A stretch of DNA of 26,430 nt from an uncultured Oscillospiraceae bacterium (GCA_905192745.1 CAJJLZ010000032.1:1-26430), one strand, 5' to 3'; shown: positions 7,979-15,673, counted from the stretch's first letter. The notes: generated by a model from the letters alone, not told the origin. Made by a program: numbers and translations.

Positions 7979-9409
7979 CTAATCGTCCACCAGACGGTGG
8001 GCGTACCATTTGTCACCCCGGCGGCGGAGCTGGAAAATAAGGGAGCGGACGCCCCACTCGCAGACCATGGCGGCCCACACGCCGACCACGCCGAAAGGCA
8101 GGACGATACCGAGAATATAGCCGAGAACCACCCGGAACAGCCACATGGAAAGCATCGATGCGATGGAAGTGAATCGGGAATCCCCCGCCGCGCGCAGAGC
8201 GGAAGGGATAATAAAGCTCGTCGACCAGAGGAACGGACTGGCGGCCACCGTCATAATCGTGGTGAAATATATCGTATGTACAATCTCCTGCGGCGGAGAG
8301 AACAGCTTCACAATCCAGGGCAGGAAGGGAAACAGTACCGCCATGGTGACCACATAGCTCAACGAACCGAGCCAGAGGAAGGCGTGGATAAATTTGCGTG
8401 CGTCACGGATATTCCGCCGCCCCATACACTGTCCGACCACCGTCACCACCCCCAGGTTGCAGGCGTTCGCCCCCATCTGGAAAAGCAGAACCACCGAGCT
8501 GACGATAGCGTTCACCGCCATGGACAGGGTGCCAAGCTGAACAATGAAAGTCTGGGTCAGAATCTTGCCGCCGTTGAAAAACATCTGCTCCGCCGCGAAG
8601 GGCAATCCGATGAACAGAATTTTCCGGATGGTCGGAAAATCAAAACGAATGAGATCGAGCAGACGCACATCCAGCGAATGGTTGAACCGAATCAGGTACA
8701 CCAGCGAACAGACCATTCCCAACAGGCGGGAAAGGAACAGGGAAATCACCATTCCCCAGATTCCTCCGTGCAGCAGGGTGATAAACAGGAGATTCAGCAC
8801 GACATAGGAGCCGTTGGTAATCATGGACAGCCACAGAGAGGGGCGGGTGTCCGCCACCCCGCGCAGCGCGCCGCAGACCGCCTCCACAATCCCGATAAAC
8901 GGATAGGTGACGCAGCTGCCGATCAGGTAAATCCGGGCGTTGTTCATTACGTCCGGTTCCGCCTTGCCGAACAGGAGGCTGAGCACCGGCGTGTGGAACA
9001 GAATCATCAGCGCCCCGACCGCGAAAGAAACCAGCGCCACGGCGGAGACCGACTGAGCGGCGGATTTTTCCACCATGGGCCCGTTCCCCGCTCCCTTATA
9101 CTGCGCCACGATCACGGTGCCGCCGGTCGCAATGGCGATGAATACATTCAGAAGAAAGATATTGACCGAATCCACCATACTGACAGCGCTGACCGCCGCC
9201 ATACCGGAAGAACTGATCATCGCCGTATTCAACAGGCTGAGCAGGATAATAAACGCCTGATCAACGAAGATCGGCAGCAGGATGGCGATCACCTGTCGGT
9301 AGTTCATCGTTTCACCCGACAGAAATTTTTCCATAAACCGGCCGGCCCGCCGTTTAATCAGAAAGGCCCGGCGGCGGACACGGCGGCGAATGCGGTTATC
9401 TACAGACAC
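7979..9409 (-). CDS. MATE family efflux transporter (476 aa)
   Basis: A twelve-helix MatE protein with two homologous halves, exporting drugs or metabolites by cation antiport. Family-like features are the N-terminal LLPIFVDQAFIILLSLLNTAMIS helix region, the RGVADTRPS loop after helix 5, and its C-half counterpart RAAGDSRFTS. The frame is open to ATG 9478, but a strong promoter (9449-9478) puts the transcript start near 9442, excluding that ATG. GTG 9409 has AAGGA 9 bases upstream and is the only well-placed start. A basic N-terminal tail of about 20 residues precedes the first helix. The substrate is unknown. It is divergent from the penicillin-binding protein gene. Confidence 0.88.
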   Translation of the reverse strand: MSVDNRIRRRVRRRAFLIKRRAGRFMEKFLSGETMNYRQVIAILLPIFVDQAFIILLSLLNTAMISSSGMAAVSAVSMVDSVNIFLLNVFIAIATGGTVIVAQYKGAGNGPMVEKSAAQSVSAVALVSFAVGALMILFHTPVLSLLFGKAEPDVMNNARIYLIGSCVTYPFIGIVEAVCGALRGVADTRPSLWLSMITNGSYVVLNLLFITLLHGGIWGMVISLFLSRLLGMVCSLVYLIRFNHSLDVRLLDLIRFDFPTIRKILFIGLPFAAEQMFFNGGKILTQTFIVQLGTLSMAVNAIVSSVVLLFQMGANACNLGVVTVVGQCMGRRNIRDARKFIHAFLWLGSLSYVVTMAVLFPFLPWIVKLFSPPQEIVHTIYFTTIMTVAASPFLWSTSFIIPSALRAAGDSRFTSIASMLSMWLFRVVLGYILGIVLPFGVVGVWAAMVCEWGVRSLIFQLRRRGDKWYAHRLVDD

Positions 9410-9448
9410 GGGCAGGCTTCCTTTCCGAGGGTTCTTTTCCCAAACGTC

Positions 9449-9478
9449 ATTATAGCACCGGAAGAGCGGGGATGACAA
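9449..9478 (-). promoter_or_regulatory. Strong promoter of the MATE gene
   Basis: On the minus strand TTGTCA (9478-9473), an 18-base spacer and a perfect TATAAT (9454-9449). The start point near 9442 gives a leader of about 33 bases to GTG 9409. Confidence 0.8.
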
Positions 9479-9635
9479 GAGTTAAATGTAAACGTTTTCT
9501 CTTTCTTTCACCGATAGAATAAAGAAGGCGAATTTTCCTTTTATCCGCCTTCGGCGCATGGGATTAATGGACGAAAAACCGGGGCAGACTATAGAGGAAA
9601 CACCGGATAATCTTGGATTTTGGGGAGGGATGGCC

Positions 9636-11258
9636 ATGCGCCGTCGGTCAATCGGAATTTTTCTGCTGGTGCTCATCCTGATGGGGGGACTGATGCTGCG
9701 GCTGTACGATCTCTCCGGGCAGGATCTGTCCCAGGCCGCCGACCGGCAGGCCGGGCTGACCGTTACGGTGGCGAACGCCCGCGGAACGATATATGACGCC
9801 AACCTGCGGCCGCTTGTGAACGCCGGGACCGAATACCGGGTCAGCCTGACCGCCAGTCCGGAAGCGCTCGCCGCCGTTTCCTCCTGTATGGATGCCGGAG
9901 CGCTGGAAGCTCTCACCGAGCGGCTGCAGGAGGGAAAGCCGGTGGCCGCCGTTCTGGACAGCCTGCCCGCCCCGGCGGACGGGCTCGCGATGTTTGAAAC
10001 GCCGGTACGATACACCGAACCGCTGCTTGCGCCTCATATCCTGGGGTATCTGGACGGAGACGGCCTTCACGGCGCCACCGGAGCGGAGCTGGTATTTGAC
10101 GAACGGCTGAACGCTTGTGCCGGCAAGGCGGAAACCACCTATACAGTGGATGCGACCGGACGGCCGCTGCAGGGGATCGCGCCCACCCTTTCCAACACGT
10201 TGGACCGGGCGAAGGCGGGAGTGGCGCTCACCATTGACGCGGACATCCAGAAAATCGCGGAAAATGCGGCGCGGCAATACCTCCAAAAGGGAGCCGTGGT
10301 GGTGATGGAGCCTTCCACCGGCCGAATTGCCGCGATGGTCAGCCTGCCGGACTTTCAGCCCTCCACGGTGGCGGAAAACCTGAACAACACCGACGCGCCT
10401 CTGCTGAACCGCGCCCTGTGCAACTACAACTGCGGATCGGTGTTCAAAATCGTAACCGCTGCCGCCGCGATCGAAGCGGGCACCCCGCTCTCCACCTCGT
10501 TCGACTGTGCCGGCAGTGTGGATGTGGGCGGGATCACCTTTCACTGCCATAACCGGCTCGGACACGGCAGCCTGAATCTGACTCAGGCGTTCGCCCAGTC
10601 CTGTAACCCGTATTTTATCCGGCTCGCTCAGCGGATCGGCGGGCAAACCCTATATAATATGGCGGTTTCTCTGGGATTCGACCGTCCCATCCTTCTGGCG
10701 GAAGGATGGAAAACCGCCCGCGCCGTCCTTCCCTCCGAAACCGAACTGCTCTCCCCGGCGGCAGTTGCGAACCTCTCCTTCGGGCAGGGGACGCTGATGG
10801 CCACGCCGGTGCATATCACCCAACTGGTTGCCGCCGTAGTAAACGACGGAAACATTGTCCGCCCCACCCTGCTGCGGGGAATGGTTGACGAGAACGGCAT
10901 ACTGACCGAGGAGCCCTCCGCCCCTGCCCAAACCGCCTTTTCCGCCTCCACAGCCCGCATCCTGCGGGATTTGATGAAAACCGTGGTGGAGGAAGGGACC
11001 GGCCGGTCGGCCCGTCCCTTTGAACTGGGCGCCGGCGGCAAAACCGGCACGGCGGAAACCGGCTGGGAGCAAAACGGAAAAGAGGTCGTGCAAAGCTGGT
11101 TCGGCGGCTTCTATCCGGCGGAAAATCCGGAATACGTCGTGGTGGTACTGGCCGAGGACGCGGAAAATACCGGCGGCAAATCCTCCCCTGTTTTCAAAAA
11201 AATCTGCGAGGAGCTGACCATGCTGCAAAAGGAGCGGGCGCTGGCCGCGAAACGGTAA
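9636..11258 (+). CDS. Class B penicillin-binding protein, PBP2/SpoVD-like transpeptidase (540 aa)
   Basis: An N-terminal signal-anchor helix (about 5-24) is followed by a dimerisation-type region with the ARGTIYDANLRPL motif near residues 45-57, and a transpeptidase domain from about 200. Active-site motifs are SVFK (S268, K271), SCN (S322-N324) and KTG (K469-G471). It cross-links peptidoglycan outside the membrane. It ends soon after the domain, with no PASTA domains, so it is shorter than SpoVD or PBP2x. The frame is open from 9558, but that ATG has no ribosome site, while ATG 9636 has GGGGAGGG 7 bases upstream. Whether it serves elongation, division or sporulation cannot be told from this context, which lacks mra/mur neighbours. 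Confidence 0.9.
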   Translation: MRRRSIGIFLLVLILMGGLMLRLYDLSGQDLSQAADRQAGLTVTVANARGTIYDANLRPLVNAGTEYRVSLTASPEALAAVSSCMDAGALEALTERLQEGKPVAAVLDSLPAPADGLAMFETPVRYTEPLLAPHILGYLDGDGLHGATGAELVFDERLNACAGKAETTYTVDATGRPLQGIAPTLSNTLDRAKAGVALTIDADIQKIAENAARQYLQKGAVVVMEPSTGRIAAMVSLPDFQPSTVAENLNNTDAPLLNRALCNYNCGSVFKIVTAAAAIEAGTPLSTSFDCAGSVDVGGITFHCHNRLGHGSLNLTQAFAQSCNPYFIRLAQRIGGQTLYNMAVSLGFDRPILLAEGWKTARAVLPSETELLSPAAVANLSFGQGTLMATPVHITQLVAAVVNDGNIVRPTLLRGMVDENGILTEEPSAPAQTAFSASTARILRDLMKTVVEEGTGRSARPFELGAGGKTGTAETGWEQNGKEVVQSWFGGFYPAENPEYVVVVLAEDAENTGGKSSPVFKKICEELTMLQKERALAAKR

Positions 11259-11262
11259 ACAG

Positions 11263-11288
11263 GGAGGCTCCTGAGGCTCCTCCTTTTT
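11263..11288 (+). terminator. Terminator after the penicillin-binding protein gene
   Basis: GGAGG (11263-11267) pairs with CCTCC (11279-11283) and CC with GG inside a CT/CT internal loop, followed by five T (11284-11288). It starts 4 bases after the stop codon. Confidence 0.6.
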
Positions 11289-11338
11289 CACCAGCCGGAA
11301 CGAGCCTTTCCGTAACAAAGCAAAAAGGATCGGTAAAA

Positions 11339-11378
11339 GACGCCGGTCCCGCAGAAATACGCGGAACCGGCGTCCTTT
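11339..11378. terminator. Second, stronger hairpin between convergent genes
   Basis: GACGCCGGT (11339-11347) pairs with ACCGGCGTC (11366-11374), and CCGC with GCGG inside, with one mismatch. It is followed by CTTTATT on the plus strand and by TTTT on the minus strand. It can terminate both the penicillin-binding protein transcript and the phosphoglycerate mutase transcript. Confidence 0.65.
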
Positions 11379-11410
11379 ATTGATTTGGATTTTCGGAGAT
11401 ACGCCGTATC

Positions 11411-12622
11411 CTACCGGCCGAACAGGCGGCGGATCAGGGTACAGCCCTCTTCCGTATAGCGTCCGGAAGCCCGCGCCGCCGCTTCGGTAAAGGCGGATGT
11501 TCCGGGTGCGGCCGTGCCGTCGCTCGCATACAGCAGATAAGGCACCGGATCGGCCGAGTGGGTACGGATATCCAGCGGCGTGGGATGATCGGGCAGCACC
11601 ATCAGGCGGTAGTCCCCCATCTCATCCAGCGCCCCGAGCAGCGGGGCGAGGACGAGGCGATCGATGTCCTCGATCGCACGCACCTTATTCTCCGCTTCGC
11701 CGCGGTGACCGCATTCGTCCGGCCCCTCAAGATGAACATACACAAAATCCTGTCCACGCCGGAGCTCTTCTATCGCGGCGGCGGTCTTTCCTTCGTAATT
11801 GGTATCGATATAGCCGGTAGCGCCCTCCACGTCGCAGACCGTCATCCCGGCAATCCGGCCAATCCCTTTAATCAGATCCACCGCTGAAATAACCGAACCA
11901 TTTACGCCGAACCGCTCTTTGTAATTCTGAAGGCGGGGACGCTTCCCCTGTCCCCAGAGCCAGATAGCGTTGGCCGGGTTCCGCCCCGCCGCGGCGCGTT
12001 CACGGTTGACGGGATGATCCCGCAGAAGCTCCGCGCTCTTTTCCATCATAGCCAGCAGAGGGGCCGCGTCGGGATGCCGGGGCAGATAGTCCCCGATCCC
12101 CCGGCCGGTAATGTCGTGGGGCGGGGTGATTTTGCCGAGAGCGGTTTTCCCGCCATGCCACACCATGCAATGCCGATAGGCCGTGCCGGTATAAAAATCA
12201 AACTCTCCCCCGCCGAAAGCTTCCTGTACAGTGCGGATGATTTTATCCGCGTCGGCGGTATGGATATCCCCCGCGCAGTAATCGAGGATGGTTTTTTTCG
12301 CATAATCCGGTTCGTCCGACAGGGTAACGAGATTACAGCGGAAGGCCACGTCGTCATCCGCCAGATCGATACCGATATTCGCCGCCTCCAGAGGGGAGCG
12401 GCCGGTGTAGCATTCCCGCGTGTCATATCCCATCACGGTGAGGTTGGCCACGTCGCTGCCGGGGGACATTCCCTCCTGCACGGTGCGGACCATGCCGACT
12501 TCCCCCTGCGAGGCGAGACGGTCCATCGTCGGCTTGTGGGCCGCTTCCATCGGCGTGCGGCCATCCAGCGCGGGGCAGGGCACATCCGCCATGCCGTCGC
12601 ATAAGACGATTGCGTATTTCAT
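11411..12622 (-). CDS. apgM: 2,3-bisphosphoglycerate-independent phosphoglycerate mutase, archaeal type (403 aa)
   Basis: An alkaline-phosphatase-superfamily metalloenzyme of the ApgM family, expected to interconvert 3- and 2-phosphoglycerate using two divalent metals and a phosphoserine intermediate. Visible are the N-terminal metal motif LCDGMAD (D9), the nucleophile S56 in SPGSDVANL, and the C-terminal metal motifs HLEGPDECGHRGE and LPDHPTP. Some bacterial members of this subfamily are annotated as a proposed homoserine kinase (TIGR02535, from memory); the sequence alone does not decide this. ATG 12622 has AAAGGAG about 9 bases upstream. The upstream open frame to 12748 lies partly before the likely transcript start and was dropped. 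It is a single-gene unit. Confidence 0.88.
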   Translation of the reverse strand: MKYAIVLCDGMADVPCPALDGRTPMEAAHKPTMDRLASQGEVGMVRTVQEGMSPGSDVANLTVMGYDTRECYTGRSPLEAANIGIDLADDDVAFRCNLVTLSDEPDYAKKTILDYCAGDIHTADADKIIRTVQEAFGGGEFDFYTGTAYRHCMVWHGGKTALGKITPPHDITGRGIGDYLPRHPDAAPLLAMMEKSAELLRDHPVNRERAAAGRNPANAIWLWGQGKRPRLQNYKERFGVNGSVISAVDLIKGIGRIAGMTVCDVEGATGYIDTNYEGKTAAAIEELRRGQDFVYVHLEGPDECGHRGEAENKVRAIEDIDRLVLAPLLGALDEMGDYRLMVLPDHPTPLDIRTHSADPVPYLLYASDGTAAPGTSAFTEAAARASGRYTEEGCTLIRRLFGR

Positions 12623-12947
12623 GGGTCGGGTCTCCTTTATGATGATGTGCGTTCCGCGGAGCGGAACAGGTTGACGGGAGAAAAAGAGGAAAATCAGAAG
12701 GCGCGCCGTTTCCGCCGCGCAGGATTTTCCGGAAAAAAAGCAGCGCATTTTCCTCCATTATAGCAGAATTACGGAAAAAGCAAAGTTTTTTCTGCGACAT
12801 TGGCTATTCCTTTTTACCCGTGCATTTTGTATACTGATAAAAAGGAAACGAATCAACGGACGGAACAGGAAATAATCGGAAACGACCATCGGACGACCTT
12901 CCCATCTCGCCGCCATGAAAACGCGCTTTGCAGAGGAGGAATGGACC
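12623..12947. promoter_or_regulatory. Divergent promoter region between apgM and galK
   Basis: On the minus strand TATAAT (12762-12757) with TGC in front makes an extended -10 for apgM; the best -35 (TTGCTT) is only 15 bases away. On the plus strand TATACT (12830-12835) is a candidate -10 for galK with a poor -35 (TTCCTT, 17 bases upstream). A GAGGAGGA ribosome site at 12933-12940 serves galK. Nothing else is recognisable in this 325-base stretch. Confidence 0.5.
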
Positions 12948-14222
12948 ATGTCGGTTTGTATCCAGACGATTCCGTTAAAAGAAAGGATTCTCCCCGCCCT
13001 CCCGCTGACCGCTGTGTATTCGGATGAGGAGAGCGCCCGGCGGCGGTCGTTTCGCACGGCGGCGGGGCTGTGCGCCCTGTTCGGAGGCGGACCCTGCCGG
13101 TTATTCTGCGCGCCGGGAAGGACCGAACTCGGCGGCAACCATACCGACCACAACCGGGGACTGGCGCTGGCCGCCGCAGTGGACGCGGATATTCTGGCCG
13201 CCGTCCGGCCCACCGACCGGCCGGTGATCCGACTGCATTCGGAAGGGTATTATACCGACGCCATTGATCTGGATGATCTTTCCCCCCGGGAAGCCGAAGC
13301 CAGTCATTCCGCCTCCCTTATCCGGGGGATCGCGTCAGGCTTCCGGCGGCGCGGGCTTTCAATCGGCGGCTTTGACGCATATACCACCTCGGAAGTGCCG
13401 CGGGGAGCGGGAGTATCCAGCTCCGCCGCGTTTGAGATCACCGTAACGGAGATTCTGAACGGGCTGTATAATGAGGGACGGATCGAGCCTGCCCTTCTGG
13501 CCCGGATTGCCCAGGAGGCGGAAAACGACTATTTCGGCAAACCCTGCGGACGGATGGATCAGACCGCCAGCGTGTTCGGCGGCTGCGTCGCGCTGGATTT
13601 TGAAAATCCGGACGAGCCGTCGGTCCGACGCCTGCCGGCGGATTTTGAGCGGTGGGGAATTCGGCTCTGCATCGTTAACACGGGAGGAAGCCATACCGAC
13701 CTGACGCAGGATTATGCCGCCTGCCGGCTGGAGATGGAAGAGGTCGCCCGCCTCCTCGGCGGCGAGGTTCTCCGGGATATTCCGCGGGAGCAGTTTGAAG
13801 CGGCGCTCCCCTCCCTGCGTCGTCGGGCGGGGGACCGGGCGGTACTGCGCGCCCTGCATTTTTATGAGGAAAACGACCGGGTAAAACAGCAATGCGGGGC
13901 GCTGGAAGCGGGAGACGCCGCGGCGTTCCTCCGGCTGGTTGCCGCTTCGGGGCGGTCATCTCAGGCATTGCTGCAAAATGTGTCCTCCCCCCTTATGCAC
14001 CGGGATCAGGGGGTGGCTCTGGCTCTGGCCCTCACCGGCGATTTACTGGGAGACGAGGGCGCCTGGCGGGTACACGGCGGCGGGTTTGCGGGCACCATCC
14101 AAGCCTATGTGCCGGAGGAACGCCTGACCTCCTACCGGCGGAGAATGGAACAGGTGTTTGGCGATGGCTGCTGCCACGTCCTTTCCCTGCGGGATGCGGG
14201 TGGAACGGAATTGACGGTATAA
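12948..14222 (+). CDS. galK: Galactokinase, GHMP kinase family (424 aa)
   Basis: The enzyme phosphorylates galactose at C1 with ATP, the first committed step of the Leloir pathway. The galactokinase signature is APGRTELGGNHTDHNRG (55-71), a Firmicutes variant of the classic GRVNLIGEHTDYN. The ATP loop is EVPRGAGVSSSAA (149-161), the catalytic-base region is CGRMDQTASVFGG (D204), and motif 3 is HGGGFAGTIQAYV (376-388). ATG 12948 has AGGAGG 8 bases upstream; the in-frame ATG 12915 has no such site. No galT, galE or sugar transporter lies beside it, so the operon context is missing. Because of the altered signature, another sugar substrate within the family cannot be excluded. Confidence 0.88.
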   Translation: MSVCIQTIPLKERILPALPLTAVYSDEESARRRSFRTAAGLCALFGGGPCRLFCAPGRTELGGNHTDHNRGLALAAAVDADILAAVRPTDRPVIRLHSEGYYTDAIDLDDLSPREAEASHSASLIRGIASGFRRRGLSIGGFDAYTTSEVPRGAGVSSSAAFEITVTEILNGLYNEGRIEPALLARIAQEAENDYFGKPCGRMDQTASVFGGCVALDFENPDEPSVRRLPADFERWGIRLCIVNTGGSHTDLTQDYAACRLEMEEVARLLGGEVLRDIPREQFEAALPSLRRRAGDRAVLRALHFYEENDRVKQQCGALEAGDAAAFLRLVAASGRSSQALLQNVSSPLMHRDQGVALALALTGDLLGDEGAWRVHGGGFAGTIQAYVPEERLTSYRRRMEQVFGDGCCHVLSLRDAGGTELTV

Positions 14223-14305
14223 TGAATCCGGCTTTGCCGGATTCATCGAAAAACGGTTGTCGGGCCAAAGGCCCTTCCTGCCGCTTTGCGGCACCACCGT
14301 TTTTC
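14222..14305 (+). repeat. Hairpin and three-way-junction palindrome after galK
   Basis: A perfect 11-bp hairpin (14222-14232 with 14236-14246, TTT loop) overlaps the last base of the galK stop. It is followed by an outer stem GAAAAACGGT / ACCGTTTTTC (14248-14257, 14296-14305) that encloses two further hairpins: GGGCC-AAA-GGCCC (14262-14274) and GCCGC-TTT-GCGGC (14280-14292). The outer right arm ends in T5, so the whole may act as the galK terminator. The three-base loops in all three hairpins are striking. Confidence 0.7.
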
Positions 14306-14323
14306 TCCTCGGCATCTATTTTA

Positions 14324-14510
14324 TGGCACAATGTCGTTTGGGAAAATGCGTAAGCATTTTCAGTCGCGCCGCAAACAAACGCCGGTATAGAATCCGGCTG
14401 GGCGGCGCTAGGGTACAATGTCGTTTAGGAGAAATGCGAAAGCATTTCTCGGCAGCGCCGCCAACAAAGGCTCGCACAGAACCCATCCGGGCGGCGCTAG
14501 GGTATAATGT
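14324..14510 (+). repeat. Two tandem structured repeats of about 87 bases plus a partial third
   Basis: ACAATGTCGTTT occurs at 14328 and again at 14415 (period 87), and GGTATAATGT begins a third partial copy at 14501. Each full unit has hairpin A followed by stem B. Hairpin A is GAAAATGC/GCATTTTC (14342-14361) in unit 1 and GAGAAATGC/GCATTTCTC (14429-14450, GAAA loop) in unit 2. Stem B pairs GCGCCGC with GCGGCGC (14366-14372 with 14402-14408; 14455-14461 with 14491-14497). The arms differ between units but still pair. This is non-coding; it may be structured RNA or a palindromic mobile repeat. Confidence 0.7.
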
Positions 14511-14516
14511 TTAATC

Positions 14517-14548
14517 GGGGCCGCTGCAGTAAATTCTGCAGCGGCCCC
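14517..14548. terminator. Strong GC hairpin closing the repeat block
   Basis: Arms GGGGCCGCTGCAG (14517-14529) and CTGCAGCGGCCCC (14536-14548) are perfect complements around TAAATT. There is no real T-run on either side, so terminator function is uncertain. Bases 14549-14628 hold only a small GGCGG/CCGCC hairpin. Confidence 0.5.
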
Positions 14549-14628
14549 CTGTTCATTACGGTGGAAATCCGGGCGGCAGAGTACCGGCGGTTCCGCCCTT
14601 AACGGCGGAGGCTTACGGCCACTGTTCC

Positions 14629-14904
14629 TTAGCCCCTCGATCTTTCAGGAAATTCTGCTTTCTCGATTTCTCCTTCCTCCCCGGCGGTCCGCTCTTTTTC
14701 GTATTCCTCCATGCTGCCGTATCTCAGCCAGTCCCCGGACAGAAAGGCAGGCAAATCAAAATATGTCAGAAGCAGCGCCTTATCCACCGCATCCCACGAC
14801 TCTTCCGGTACAAGTCCCAGAAGGCTCATTGCATAATCCAACGCCGCACCGTCGTCCGGGAGGATCTTTCCCCGATTGGTAAAGACGCCGATATACGCCG
14901 CCAT
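14629..14904 (-). CDS. Small acidic hypothetical protein (91 aa)
   Basis: I do not recognise a family. The sequence has a short N-terminal beta-like segment (YIGVFTNRGKI), a helical middle (DAVDKALLLTYFDLPAFLSGDWLRYG) and a strongly charged Glu-rich tail. There is no signal peptide or membrane helix. Its ATG lies 4 bases after the stop of the preceding Cys-rich gene and has GGGAGGG about 10 bases upstream. It is the last gene of a three-gene minus-strand operon starting at 15417. Tight spacing and a good ribosome site support a real gene; its role is unknown and probably linked to the HTH protein at the head of the operon. Confidence 0.6.
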   Translation of the reverse strand: MAAYIGVFTNRGKILPDDGAALDYAMSLLGLVPEESWDAVDKALLLTYFDLPAFLSGDWLRYGSMEEYEKERTAGEEGEIEKAEFPERSRG

Positions 14905-14908
14905 CCTT

Positions 14909-15160
14909 CTACCCTCCCAGCTTCATCCGACAGCAGCCGCACACCGTCTGGGAACAGTAGATAACCCGCCTCTGTTCGGTACTGCCGCCGCAAAAGGCGC
15001 AGCGTCCTCTTCTGGCGGAGCGGCGATCTCGGGCCGGGGAGCGCTCGTCCGGACAGCCTTTACGGCCGGGTACGCCGCCGCCCGTTTCCCGGTCGGCAGT
15101 GCTGGTTAATCCGGTGAAAAGGGCAGGTTCGGCGCCGCAGACAGACGATCTTCCTGTCAT
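14909..15160 (-). CDS. Small Cys-rich, zinc-ribbon-like protein (83 aa)
   Basis: The N-terminal half is polar and low in complexity. The C-terminal third is basic and then Cys-rich: C54, C57, C69, C74, C76 and C77 in a C-x2-C-x11-C-x4-C-x-C-C arrangement, consistent with a small zinc-binding fold. The start ATG overlaps the stop of the upstream HTH gene (ATGA), implying translational coupling. A later start cannot be excluded because the N-terminus looks unstructured. It may bind DNA or a partner with the HTH protein, but that is inference from operon membership and the Cys pattern only. Confidence 0.5.
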   Translation of the reverse strand: MTGRSSVCGAEPALFTGLTSTADRETGGGVPGRKGCPDERSPARDRRSARRGRCAFCGGSTEQRRVIYCSQTVCGCCRMKLGG

Positions 15161-15417
15161 TGCCTGTCCCCCCCTCCGGCTTTTTCCGGGGACGCCGTGT
15201 CGGCCGTGTCCAATGTATCAAACAGATAATCCAGAGTCATATCAGGGAAAAAGTGGTCGCGGATGAGGATCGCCTCGCGCAGCAACAGCCGCTGGGGATG
15301 ATTTAATTTGGCGGACATTGTGCCTTTGTTGATATACAGTTCGTCGGCGACAGCCCCCTGACTCAGGCCGATCCGGGACATCTCCGCCATCAGATTGGGA
15401 TAAGTACGATTACGCAT
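15157..15417 (-). CDS. XRE-like helix-turn-helix protein, head of a three-gene operon (86 aa)
   Basis: Residues about 8-65 form a phage-repressor-like HTH: NLMAEMSRIGLSQGAVADEL (helices 1-2) and a recognition helix near NKGTMSAKLN, followed by REAILIRDHFFPDMTLDYLF, a typical end of such domains in Firmicutes mobile elements. ATG 15417 has AAAGGAG 8 bases upstream. It is driven by a perfect consensus promoter (15574-15602, minus) that faces the promoter of a second XRE regulator. The two small regulators across a shared control region resemble a phage or conjugative-element immunity switch, but no phage structural or integrase gene is in the window. Confidence 0.75.
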   Translation of the reverse strand: MRNRTYPNLMAEMSRIGLSQGAVADELYINKGTMSAKLNHPQRLLLREAILIRDHFFPDMTLDYLFDTLDTADTASPEKAGGGDRQ

Positions 15418-15573
15418 GGTGCCGCTCCTTTCCTTGTGCGCCTCCGGCGCATTCCGCTTTGTCCGTATGCCTGTAAGTTATCACTTCCGTCCTCTCTTCC
15501 GGAGGAGAACGCCGCCCCCTTTCCTGCTTTTCCTCAGCACTTTAAAGTTCCATATTCGGTTCTTTCTTTCATT

Positions 15574-15673
15574 ATTATAGTACCGTTTATTGAACTTGTC
15601 AACCCTTTTTTTGCTTTTTAGTTCCGCAAGTGGAACCGCAATTGTTGACAAACAAAAAACAATATGATACAGT
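15574..15673. promoter_or_regulatory. Face-to-back divergent promoters with candidate operator
   Basis: On the minus strand TTGACA (15602-15597), 17 bases and TATAAT (15579-15574) are a perfect sigma-A consensus for the three-gene operon. On the plus strand TTGACA (15645-15650), 17 bases and TACAGT (15668-15673) with a TGA extension drive the regulator at 15797. Between the two -35 boxes lies the inverted repeat GTTCC-N6-GGAAC (15621-15636), a likely operator for one of the two HTH proteins. Together with the leader this fills the 379 bases between 15418 and 15796. Confidence 0.75.

Noticed and set aside
6117..8009. A 630-codon minus-strand frame opposite trkA/trkH
   Set aside because: It is a GC-driven shadow of trkH, which has clear pore-loop motifs on the plus strand; the product is low-complexity and has no domain.
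7997..9475. A 492-codon plus-strand frame opposite the MATE gene
   Set aside because: Antisense shadow rich in His, Gln and Arg; the minus strand has the MATE protein, a promoter and a ribosome site.
9410..9478. Longer N-terminus of the MATE protein (start at 9478)
   Set aside because: The strong TTGTCA/TATAAT promoter covers it; transcription would begin downstream of this ATG.
9558..9635. Longer N-terminus of the penicillin-binding protein (start at 9558)
   Set aside because: No ribosome site, while ATG 9636 has GGGGAGGG at ideal spacing directly before the signal-anchor helix.
14324..14510. CRISPR array
   Set aside because: Only about two units with an 87-base period, internal palindromes and related rather than unique sequence between them; no cas genes nearby.
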